Positions 8,041 through 14,012 of a DNA stretch of 14,555 nt are shown here, piece by piece. Origin of the DNA: Burkholderiales bacterium (GTDB lineage: Bacteria; Pseudomonadota; Gammaproteobacteria; Burkholderiales; SHXO01); contig JAHCKU010000039.1 in the NCBI GenBank assembly GCA_026125625.1, positions 1 through 14,555 of the forward strand, in the 5' to 3' direction. The translations under genes and the position numbers were made by a program. Positions within the stretch are counted from its first letter, which is position 1, and the number at the start of each line of letters is the position of its first letter. Below the pieces are notes generated by a model. It saw nothing but the letters and a program-made list of their open reading frames with translations. It searched no databases and was not told the origin of the DNA.

Positions 8041-8712
8041 CTACAGGCTGCAGCCTTTCGCTTTCAGTGTCTGATCCACCCAGCTGCGATCGAGTGTGCG
8101 CTGTGCGATGCGCTGCATGACGTCCTGCTCGCGCTGCGCCAGCGCGAGCGTGCGCTGGATCACCCCTTCGGCCTCCGCGCGCGGCACGATCACCACGCCG
8201 TCCTGGTCGCCGACCACAAGATCGCCGGCCTGCACCACCACCCCGCCGATGTCGATCGCGACATTGATCTCGCCCGGCCCCTCCTTGCGCGGTCCACGCG
8301 GGCTGGTCCCGCGCGCGTATACCGGTAGCGCCCCGGCGCCGATCTCGGCCAGATCGCGAATCGCGCCGTCGATGACGAAACCGGCGATCCCGCGGCTGGC
8401 GGCGTAGGCAGTGACGATGCCGCCGACCACGCTCACGTCCAGGCTGCCGCCCGCTTCGACCACGATCACCTCGCCGGCTCGTGCCACGTCCACCGCCTTG
8501 TGCACCATCAGATTGTCGTTCGGCGGCACGCGTACCGTCAGCGCCGGTCCGCACAATACGCCGCCGCGATGCATGGCGCGAATAGCGCCCGACACCGCGT
8601 GCGTGAAGTTCATGCTGTCGGACAGATTGGCGGAGGCGAGCGGGCGCAGCGCGTCGAGCAGCTCCTGCGCCGGCAGCGCCGGAGACGGAAGAATACGGAA
8701 ACCGATGGTCAT
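8041..8712 (-). CDS. RraA-like protein / HMG-CHA aldolase family
   Basis: A 223-residue member of the RraA superfamily, which includes 4-hydroxy-4-methyl-2-oxoglutarate / 4-carboxy-4-hydroxy-2-oxoadipate aldolases (divalent-metal enzymes releasing pyruvate) and the RNase E inhibitor RraA. The key Arg-Asp pair is Arg119-Asp120 in GAIRD, matching Arg123-Asp124 of the Pseudomonas putida HMG aldolase. Other signatures are LSDSM near the N-terminus, GGIVTAYA, VYARGTSPRGP and GDLVVGDQDGVVIVPR. I chose ATG 8712, which gives the usual family length; a GTG at 8745 would add 11 residues, and neither has a good ribosome site. It is the first gene of the minus-strand catabolic run and is divergent from the cytochrome peroxidase gene. 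Aldolase or oxaloacetate decarboxylase activity is more likely than RNase E regulation, given the neighbours. Confidence 0.9.
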   Translation of the reverse strand: MTIGFRILPSPALPAQELLDALRPLASANLSDSMNFTHAVSGAIRAMHRGGVLCGPALTVRVPPNDNLMVHKAVDVARAGEVIVVEAGGSLDVSVVGGIVTAYAASRGIAGFVIDGAIRDLAEIGAGALPVYARGTSPRGPRKEGPGEINVAIDIGGVVVQAGDLVVGDQDGVVIVPRAEAEGVIQRTLALAQREQDVMQRIAQRTLDRSWVDQTLKAKGCSL

Positions 8713-8822
8713 GGGTGGTAGTCGCAAGAACGGGAAATGAGGCACGGCGCCGCGAGAACGCGGCTTCCGCCGAAACCGTTAGTGTAGCGTGCCATGCCGG
8801 AGGGCTCATGGCGTCGCGGCTG

Positions 8823-8846
8823 CGCGTGCGCACGCGGTGCTAGACT
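8823..8846 (+). promoter_or_regulatory. Candidate promoter with adjacent 14-bp palindrome, upstream of the di-haem cytochrome
   Basis: A perfect 14-bp palindrome CGCGTGCGCACGCG (8823-8836) is followed directly by an extended -10-like element TGCTAGACT (8838-8846). No good -35 hexamer is present, which fits an extended -10 or activator-dependent promoter. Start of transcription would be near 8853, leaving a leader of about 80 nt in which GGAACGACA occurs twice (8861 and 8884). The palindrome is where an operator would sit. This is pattern recognition only. Confidence 0.3.
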
Positions 8847-8934
8847 GGGCCGGCAACTCGGGAACGACAGCAACGGCAACGCAGGAACGACAACGCGGGA
8901 TCGACCCATCATCGCACTGCTGAGGAGAAGAGCC

Positions 8935-10005
8935 ATGAGTTTCGTCGGGAAGGCAATCCTGTCTTTGGGGCTCGGAGCATCGCTGGTCGCAGGCACGGCA
9001 ATCGTGGTCGCGGCCGATGACGCCGGGCAGGCGTTGCTGTCGCGCGCCCAGGCGCTGTTCAAGCCGCTGCCTGCGGATGCTGCAACGCCGGAACGCCCGA
9101 TCACGCCCGAGCTGGTGGAGCTCGGGCAGGCGTTGTTCTTCGAGCCACGGGTTTCGACCGACGGCAAGGTGTCCTGTGCGTTCTGTCACAACCCCAGCTT
9201 TTACGGTACCGACGCGCTGCCGCAGTCGGCAGGCAACCGCGGCCGGCTGGTGCCGCGCAATGCGCCCACCGTGTTCAACACTGCGCTGCAGTTCGTGCAG
9301 CACTACGGTGGCAATCGTGCCGACGTGGAAGAGCAGGCGCTGAAGGCGCTGACCGCCGCGCTGGCTTACGGCAACAAGGACTTCGCCGAAGCCGAAACGC
9401 GCCTGCGCGCGTTGCCGGGCTATCGTCCGCTGTTCGAGAAGGCATTCCCGGGTCAGGCGGAGCCGGTCACAGTGGAGAACTGGAGCAAGGCCATCGGCGC
9501 CTACGAGCGCGTACTCCTCACTCCCGCGCCGTTCGATCGCTATCTCGAAGGCGACACCAGCGCCTTGAGCGATCAAGCCAGGCGTGGCCTGGACAAGTTC
9601 ATCACCACCGGCTGTGCCGCCTGTCACGGCGGTGTCACCGTCGGCGGGCAGATGTACCAGAAGTTCGGCATCACCCAGGATTACTGGCTGGCGACCGGCA
9701 GCCAGGAGAACGCGTTGCTCAAGGGCCGCGACAAGGGCCGCTTCCACGACACCCAGGACGAAGCCGACAGCTTCATCTTCAAGGTACCGCAACTGCGCAA
9801 CGTCGCCGTCACGCCGCCCTACTTCCACGACGGTTCCGTGGCGGACCTGGGCGATGCCGTGCGCGTCATGGCCAAGGTGCAGCTGGGGCGTGATCTGGAA
9901 AAAGGCGACGTCGAGGATATCGTCGCCTTCCTGCACAGCCTGACCGGCGAAGTGCCGGAGGTGTTTGCGCGCGCGCCCAACCTGCCCGCGGCGGCCTACA
10001 AGTAG
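8935..10005 (+). CDS. Di-haem cytochrome c peroxidase / MauG superfamily protein, divergent active site
   Basis: A 356-residue periplasmic cytochrome. ATG 8935 follows GAGGAG with good spacing. An export signal covers residues 1 to about 27 (cleavage near VVAAD). Two haem c sites are present, CAFCH at 81-85 and CAACH at 227-231, with the usual one-haem-per-domain layout. Also conserved are RNAPTVFN, PFDRYLEGD, VPQLRNVAVTPPYFHDG, and Met312 in VRVMAKVQLG, the expected methionine ligand of the electron-transfer haem. However, the segment that in classical enzymes reads WDGRA..LEEQA.GP..NP.EM is YGGNRADVEEQALKALTAAL followed by AYG. The inter-haem Trp is thus Tyr124, the catalytic Glu is Ala144 and the following Met is Tyr145, while Gln134 remains. 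Family membership is certain; peroxidase activity is doubtful. It is monocistronic and divergent from the RraA-like gene. Confidence 0.93.
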   Translation: MSFVGKAILSLGLGASLVAGTAIVVAADDAGQALLSRAQALFKPLPADAATPERPITPELVELGQALFFEPRVSTDGKVSCAFCHNPSFYGTDALPQSAGNRGRLVPRNAPTVFNTALQFVQHYGGNRADVEEQALKALTAALAYGNKDFAEAETRLRALPGYRPLFEKAFPGQAEPVTVENWSKAIGAYERVLLTPAPFDRYLEGDTSALSDQARRGLDKFITTGCAACHGGVTVGGQMYQKFGITQDYWLATGSQENALLKGRDKGRFHDTQDEADSFIFKVPQLRNVAVTPPYFHDGSVADLGDAVRVMAKVQLGRDLEKGDVEDIVAFLHSLTGEVPEVFARAPNLPAAAYK

Positions 10006-10045
10006 CAGGCTGGCTATAGGGTGCAGGCCGGATGAACCAACCAGT

Positions 10046-10140
10046 GTGTCATCCCGAGCGAAGGCGAGGGATCTTGCTTTTCGCCTGTCCGGGCGATCGA
10101 ACCTTCACGGCAAGATGTCTCGCTACGCTCGACATGACAC
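10046..10140. repeat. Inverted pair of short palindromic repeats (type A, second locus)
   Basis: A unit at 10046-10077 (core TGTCATCCCGAGCGAAGGCG) faces an inverted copy at 10110-10140 (core TCTCGCTACGCTCGACATGA). They share the ends GTGTCAT and GATCTTGC or their complements, with several differences inside. The spacer is 32 nt, close to the ~29 nt of the related element at 6911-6996. The element lies between the converging cytochrome and glutathione-transferase genes, where a long hairpin could end transcription from either side. Confidence 0.8.
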
Positions 10141-10183
10141 CAGTGATGACATGGCACCGATGATACGGTGTCATGTCGCACAC

Positions 10184-10331
10184 TCGTCGCCCCGGCACAG
10201 TCGTCTCACGCACTCGTCGCCCCGGCGGAGGCCGCGGCCCAGGTTTGTACGTCTCTATACTGCCTGGATTCCGGCTTTCGCCGGAATGACGAGAGGAGAG
10301 AGTCGGATTCCAGCTTGCGCCGGAGTGACGA
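10184..10331. repeat. Cluster of short palindromic repeats (type B)
   Basis: Two units lie in the same orientation at 10263-10292 (GGATTCCGGCTTTCGCCGGA then ATGACGA) and 10305-10331 (GGATTCCAGCTTGCGCCGGA then GTGACGA). A diverged inverted partner of equal length lies at 10214-10243 (starts TCGTCGCCCCGGCGGAGGCC). The string CACTCGTCGCCCCGGC also occurs twice, at 10181 and 10211, suggesting a further partial unit. With the type A pair at 10046-10140, this fills most of the 344-bp gap 10006-10349 between converging genes. No gene or RNA was recognised in that gap. Confidence 0.75.
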
Positions 10332-10349
10332 CAGGAAGGAATTCTCCGC

Positions 10350-11048
10350 TCAGCGCCTGACCGTGCTCGCGTTCTGTCCGAACAGGAACTTTCTCGCGTC
10401 TTCATCTACCGTCGGCCGGGTATTGAGACGCTTGCCGACCTCGTAGGCGCGCTGTACTGCCGGGCGCGCCTGCATTGCCGCGAACCAGCGCTGCAGATTC
10501 GGAAAGTCCCGTAGATCCTGATTCTGCCGCTGGTAGGGAACGATCCACGGATAGCACGCCATGTCGGCGATGGAATACTCGTCCGCAACGAACTCACGTC
10601 CCTGCAGCCGCTTGTCGAGCACCGCGTACAGACGTGCGGTTTCGTTTACGTAACGATCGATGCCGTAGCCGATTTTCTCCGGTGCGTAATGCAGGAAGTG
10701 GTGCGTCTGGCCCGCCATCGGCCCGAGGCCGGCGATCTGCCAGCACAGCCACTCCATCACCTGCACCCAGGCGCGCGTATCGCGCGGCAGATAGCGTCCG
10801 GTCTTGGCCGCGAGATAGACCAGGATGGCGCCCGATTCGAAGACCGGGATCGGCTCGCCGCCGTCCGCCGGTTCGGTGTCCACGATCGCAGGCATGCGAT
10901 TGTTCGGAGCGATCGCCAGGAAGTCCGGGGCGAACTGCTCGCCGCGCCCGATGTCGACCGGCTTGATCGTATACGGGGTGCCGGTTTCCTCGAGAAAGAT
11001 GGTGATCTTGTGACCGTTCGGTGTCGGCCAGTAGTAGAGATCGATCAT
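10350..11048 (-). CDS. yfcG: Glutathione S-transferase, Nu class (YfcG-like disulfide-bond oxidoreductase)
   Basis: A 232-residue cytoplasmic thiol enzyme. The N-terminal thioredoxin-like domain carries the Nu-class signature WPTPNGHKITIFLEE and the glutathione-binding stretches APNNRMPAIVD and FESGAILVYLA, which match Escherichia coli YfcG nearly residue for residue. The C-terminal helical domain includes GLGPMAGQTHHF and the GST motif SIADMACYPW. Nu-class enzymes bind two glutathiones and reduce disulfides or organic peroxides rather than mainly conjugating. It is slightly longer than YfcG (215 aa) at the C-terminus. The start at ATG 11048 has only a modest GGAG further upstream. It is divergent from the osmC-like gene (168 bp apart), which supports a shared role in thiol and peroxide stress. 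The symbol is by similarity. Confidence 0.92.
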   Translation of the reverse strand: MIDLYYWPTPNGHKITIFLEETGTPYTIKPVDIGRGEQFAPDFLAIAPNNRMPAIVDTEPADGGEPIPVFESGAILVYLAAKTGRYLPRDTRAWVQVMEWLCWQIAGLGPMAGQTHHFLHYAPEKIGYGIDRYVNETARLYAVLDKRLQGREFVADEYSIADMACYPWIVPYQRQNQDLRDFPNLQRWFAAMQARPAVQRAYEVGKRLNTRPTVDEDARKFLFGQNASTVRR

Positions 11049-11216
11049 GACGAGCAGGTGCTCCGTGATGCAGCGGTGGATGGAAGACGCATTGTCTCAT
11101 CGCGCTCGCCAGCGGTCGGGCGCGCGGCTTGCCTGCCGATTCTGATCTCGAGGAAGCGCTGAACACGCGATGGTTGGCCAGAGCTTCCTTGACGATCCAC
11201 AAACAGGAGGTTCGCC

Positions 11217-11642
11217 ATGAAGCGCAAGGGGTCGGCAGTATGGAGCGGTGATCTGAAGTCGGGCAAGGGAACGGTCTCGACCGACAGCGGCGTTCTGCGC
11301 GACACGCAGTACTCGTTCGCCACCCGCTTCGAGCAGGGCGCGGGCACGAACCCGGAGGAGCTGATCGCGGCGGCGCACGCCGGCTGCTTCTCCATGGCAT
11401 TGTCCGCACAACTCGGCGCCCAGGGCATCACGCCCGAGCGCATCGCCACCACCGCCACCGTGACCCTGGAAAAGCAGGATGGCGGCTTCACCATCACCGC
11501 CGTGCACCTGGAAGTGCGCGCGCGCATCCCCGGCGGTGATCGAGCCGTGTTCGAGACCGCCGCGGACGAGGCCAAGCGCAATTGCCCGGTGTCGAAGGTG
11601 CTCAATACAGATATCACCATGAGCGCCGCGCTGGAATCCTGA
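11217..11642 (+). CDS. osmC: OsmC-family organic hydroperoxide reductase
   Basis: A 141-residue cytoplasmic peroxiredoxin-like enzyme of OsmC size (143 aa in E. coli). It reduces organic hydroperoxides through a two-cysteine mechanism. The peroxidatic Cys57 lies in AAHAGCFSMALS and the resolving Cys123 in NCPVSKVL; the supporting Arg37 and Glu48 are at the expected places (E. coli Cys59 and Cys125 correspond). ATG 11217 follows AGGAGG with ideal spacing. It is a single-gene unit, divergent from the glutathione transferase and convergent with the DNA glycosylase gene (41 bp between stops). The residue pattern (AAHAGC, short N-terminus) fits OsmC better than Ohr, though the two sub-families overlap in function. 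Confidence 0.94.
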   Translation: MKRKGSAVWSGDLKSGKGTVSTDSGVLRDTQYSFATRFEQGAGTNPEELIAAAHAGCFSMALSAQLGAQGITPERIATTATVTLEKQDGGFTITAVHLEVRARIPGGDRAVFETAADEAKRNCPVSKVLNTDITMSAALES

Positions 11643-11683
11643 CACGGCGTAACCTGCATGGACCCGGTGCGCAGCAGCTTTCG

Positions 11684-12250
11684 TCAGCGCCGGGACACGT
11701 AGGGGTTGCCGCTCACGTAGAAGCGCAGGAGGCGCCTGGCCCAGGCGCCGGCGTAATCCACGCCGATGCGCGGGCGGCGGGCGACGCGGCAACGGTAAGG
11801 CTCGCGCGCGGCGGCGAGGTACAGCCGCTCGCCCAGCAGGTCTTCGCCGTTCAGACGACGGTCGATGTGCAGTGTCCTGCACAGCAGGGCGGGGCCTTGC
11901 GTACGGCCATCGACGTTGCACACCGGTTCGAGGGCGCGGATCAGCACCGCAGTGCCGGTGCCGCCCTCGGTCACCACGTTCATGCAATGGTGCATGCCGT
12001 AGATCATGTAGACATAGGCGTGACCGGCGGCGCCGAACATGGTCGCCGTGCGTGCGGTCAGTCCCTTCGACGAATGCGCAGCGAGATCGGCAGGGCCGAG
12101 ATAGGCTTCCACCTCGACGATGCGGCCCGCCATGAGGACGCCCTCGTGTTCGCGCACGAGCAGCGTCCCGAGCAGATCACGCGCGACGCTCAAAGTGTCG
12201 CGCTGGTAGAACTCCCGTGGCAGGCGCAGCCAGCCCGGGACGGCGGTCAC
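11684..12250 (-). CDS. 3-methyladenine DNA glycosylase (Mpg/AAG family)
   Basis: A 188-residue base-excision enzyme that removes alkylated purines. It has the AAG-fold signatures FYQRDTLSVARDLLG, GRIVEVEAYLGPADLAAHSS, ARTATMFG, HAYVYMIYGMHHCMNVV and GPALLCRTL. The catalytic residues fit human AAG: Glu48, Tyr50 and His59 for Glu125, Tyr127 and His136, with identical spacing. The start is taken as GTG 12250, whose last two bases form the TGA of the upstream dps gene (GTGA overlap). This gives a normal family length and implies translation coupled to dps; the frame stays open further upstream, but only inside dps. No separate promoter is visible. Confidence 0.93.
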   Translation of the reverse strand: MTAVPGWLRLPREFYQRDTLSVARDLLGTLLVREHEGVLMAGRIVEVEAYLGPADLAAHSSKGLTARTATMFGAAGHAYVYMIYGMHHCMNVVTEGGTGTAVLIRALEPVCNVDGRTQGPALLCRTLHIDRRLNGEDLLGERLYLAAAREPYRCRVARRPRIGVDYAGAWARRLLRFYVSGNPYVSRR

Positions 12251-12747
12251 TGCTCCAGCAGGCTGCGCAGCATCCAGGCAGTCTTCTCGTGCACTTCCAG
12301 GCGCTGGGTCAGCAGATCGGCGGTGGGCTGATCGTTTGCCTTCTCGACGATGGGGAACAGCTTGCGCGCGGTGCGTGCCGTGGCTTCCTGCGCTTCCACC
12401 AGGTAGCGGACCATGTCCATCGCCTTGGGCACACCCTGGTTTTCCTTGATGGACGCAAGCTTCCCGAACTCCCGGTAGGTGCCGGGAGCGGGATGTCCGA
12501 GGGCACGGATGCGCTCGGCAATCAGGTCCAGCGCATTCCACTGCTCGGTGTATTGCTCCATGAACATCAGATGCAGCGTGTTGAACATCGGACCGGTGAC
12601 GTTCCAGTGGAAGTTGTGCGTCATCAGATAAAGGGTGAAGCTGTCGGCCAGCAGACCGGACAGGCCTTCGGCGATCTTCGCCCGGTCACGCTCGGCGATG
12701 CCGATGTCGATCTTCAGTGGCTTGAGCTGCTGCTTTTCCGCTTTCAT
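12247..12747 (-). CDS. dps: Dps-family ferritin-like DNA-protection protein
   Basis: A 166-residue four-helix subunit of a 12-mer that oxidises and stores iron using hydrogen peroxide and can bind DNA. Ferroxidase residues are visible: His47 in HNFHWNVTG, His59 in LHLMF, and Asp74 and Glu78 in ALDLIAERI, with spacings equal to E. coli His51, His63, Asp78 and Glu82. Trp48 matches the conserved Trp next to the first His. The lysine-containing N-terminus (MKAEKQQLKPLK) could contribute to DNA binding. ATG 12747 follows GAGGGA; the frame stays open upstream to about 12876, but that part is not family-like. It is the first gene of a two-gene unit with the alkyladenine glycosylase. Confidence 0.95.
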   Translation of the reverse strand: MKAEKQQLKPLKIDIGIAERDRAKIAEGLSGLLADSFTLYLMTHNFHWNVTGPMFNTLHLMFMEQYTEQWNALDLIAERIRALGHPAPGTYREFGKLASIKENQGVPKAMDMVRYLVEAQEATARTARKLFPIVEKANDQPTADLLTQRLEVHEKTAWMLRSLLEQ

Positions 12748-12794
12748 CGGTACTATCCCTCGACAATGACAAGGTTGGGTGGGAACGAATTCGA

Positions 12795-12811
12795 TCTCGC
12801 GCCTGGCGAGA
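12795..12811. promoter_or_regulatory. Interrupted palindrome in the dps leader
   Basis: TCTCGC and GCGAGA arms are separated by 5 nt. The palindrome lies about 20 nt downstream of the candidate dps promoter and about 50 nt before the dps start. It could be a repressor operator or a small hairpin in the leader. No known regulator motif was recognised in it. Confidence 0.25.
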
Positions 12812-12829
12812 CTCGTTCGGAGCCTCCCT

Positions 12830-12857
12830 AGCGTAGCAGACCGCAACCAAAGCGCAA
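12830..12857 (-). promoter_or_regulatory. Candidate sigma-70 promoter for dps-mpg
   Basis: On the minus strand, TTGCGC (12852-12857) and TACGCT (12830-12835) are 16 bp apart, and TGC immediately precedes the -10, giving an extended -10 form. Transcription would start near 12823 and leave a leader of about 75 nt before the dps ATG. It is the best match in the 202-bp gap, but the hexamers are only partial matches. Confidence 0.3.
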
Positions 12858-12908
12858 CGATCCCAGGCCCGGTCATCTCCTGGTCATCTAATCATCATCG
12901 AGGAGTTC

Positions 12909-12936
12909 GCGCAGCCTGCCCTCGGGCAGACTGCGC
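12909..12936 (-). terminator. Hairpin after the alpha/beta hydrolase gene
   Basis: Nested arms GCGCAG/CTGCGC and CTGCCC/GGGCAG make a stem of about 13 bp, starting about 13 nt after the hydrolase stop. The one mispaired position, 12915 with 12930, becomes a G-U pair only in the minus-strand transcript, which suits a structure ending the icmF-hydrolase message. There is no U-run, so termination would be Rho-assisted or the stem may act as a 3' protection structure. Confidence 0.45.
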
Positions 12937-12949
12937 AGTCGGGTGCGGT

Positions 12950-13936
12950 TCAACCGAGGAACTCGATCACCTGCCGGTTGAACTTCTCCGGGTTCTCCAT
13001 GAACATGAAGTGGCTGCCGCCTTCGGCTTCCTCGTAGATGTGCACCTGCGCGCCCGGGATCTGGCTGGCGATCCACTGCTGCGAGCGCGGGGTGAAGAAG
13101 CTCTTGGTGCCGCCGAACACCAGGGTCGGGATGTCGATGGTCTGGATCACGTCGCGCCAGTCCTGGCAGCAATGGTCCACCAGCAGCCTGGCCGCCTGCG
13201 CGCGCGGAAACTTCAGGTTCTCCTGCAGCACCCAGTCGAGCTTGTCGGTGGGATAGGCCTTGGTGAAGAACACGTTCCTGACGAAGCCCTCGGTGGTCTT
13301 CACTCCGTCCGGACCGGCCAGCCCGGCGGCCGTGCCATACAGCGTTTCCGGCGTGAACAGGGCGCCGGTGATGGCCTTCTCTTCGTCGGACCATCCCGGC
13401 CAGACCACGCCGGTGGTCGCCTGATCGATGACGATCATGTGTGACAGGCGATCGGCGCCGTAGTGATCCCAGTAGCTCCACATCACCGACGCACCCATGG
13501 AATGCCCGCCGAGCGCCACGTCACGCAGTCCCATGCCTTCCAGGAATTCGTGGGTGTCCTGTGCCAGCTGCGCCATGCGGTAGCCGCCGGCCGGCTTGCC
13601 CGATTCGCCGTGGCCGCGCATGTCCAGTGCGATGACACGATAGCGGCTGGAGAGCCCTGCGAGCTGACCCTCGAACATGGCCGCGGTCTGCGACCAGCCG
13701 GGAATCAGCACCACCGGCTTGCCGCGGCCGGCCTCGAGGTAGTGCAACTTGGTGCCGTCGGAAAGCGTATGGAAGCCTGATTTGCTGCCGGCCGGACCCG
13801 CCGCGGTGGCGGTAGCCTGCCGCTGACTACCCGTGGTGCAACCGGCGACGAGCAGGCCGGCGCCCAGAACGGCTGCGCCGCGTACGAATTGCCGCCGCGT
13901 GGAATCCACGTCCATCGTGCCCTTGACTTCCTCCAT
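12950..13936 (-). CDS. Tat-exported, probably lipid-anchored alpha/beta hydrolase
   Basis: A 328-residue serine hydrolase. The N-terminus has a twin-arginine signal (STRRQFVRG, Arg14-Arg15), a short hydrophobic run, and a lipobox LVAGC with Cys33, so the mature protein is predicted to be exported folded and lipidated. The hydrolase core begins near residue 55: oxyanion segment PGWSQ (79-83), DMRGHGES, nucleophile elbow GHSMG with Ser146, and His309 in GGSHFMF. The usual acid position after strand 7 (FGGTKSFF) has no Asp; Asp171 in VIDQA is a candidate replacement. ATG 13936 follows GAGGAGG; an internal ATG at 13915 is less likely. It follows icmF by 76 bp. Esterase, lactonase or thioesterase-like roles are all possible. 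Confidence 0.92.
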   Translation of the reverse strand: MEEVKGTMDVDSTRRQFVRGAAVLGAGLLVAGCTTGSQRQATATAAGPAGSKSGFHTLSDGTKLHYLEAGRGKPVVLIPGWSQTAAMFEGQLAGLSSRYRVIALDMRGHGESGKPAGGYRMAQLAQDTHEFLEGMGLRDVALGGHSMGASVMWSYWDHYGADRLSHMIVIDQATTGVVWPGWSDEEKAITGALFTPETLYGTAAGLAGPDGVKTTEGFVRNVFFTKAYPTDKLDWVLQENLKFPRAQAARLLVDHCCQDWRDVIQTIDIPTLVFGGTKSFFTPRSQQWIASQIPGAQVHIYEEAEGGSHFMFMENPEKFNRQVIEFLG

Positions 13937-14012
13937 CGTCGTGCTCCTCCTCTGCTTGTGCGGAATGCCGGTTCGGCTTCCGTTCTTTCCGAGATGGCGG
14001 CTTGCCGGATGG

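Noticed and set aside
8041..8712. RraA as a true RNase E regulator
   Set aside because: The Arg-Asp pair and the catabolic neighbours fit the aldolase branch better; sequence alone cannot fully exclude it.
8770..8800. Sigma-54-like TGGCACG on the minus strand before the RraA-like gene
   Set aside because: The -24 half matches, but no GC-containing -12 half lies at the required distance.
8806..9936. A 376-codon minus-strand frame opposite the cytochrome gene
   Set aside because: No recognisable domain or ribosome site; the plus strand has a signal peptide, two haem motifs and a good ribosome site.
10006..10349. Possible CRISPR array or small RNA in the repeat-rich gap
   Set aside because: The repeats are few, in both orientations, unequal in spacing and palindromic in the REP-like manner; no regular spacers or promoter-terminator pair were seen.
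12251..12541. Upstream extension of the DNA glycosylase frame
   Set aside because: It lies wholly inside dps in another frame, is Arg/His/Pro-rich and unlike the family; the GTGA overlap start gives the normal length.
12748..12876. Upstream extension of the dps frame
   Set aside because: The added residues do not resemble Dps, the extension covers the likely promoter, and ATG 12747 has a good ribosome site.
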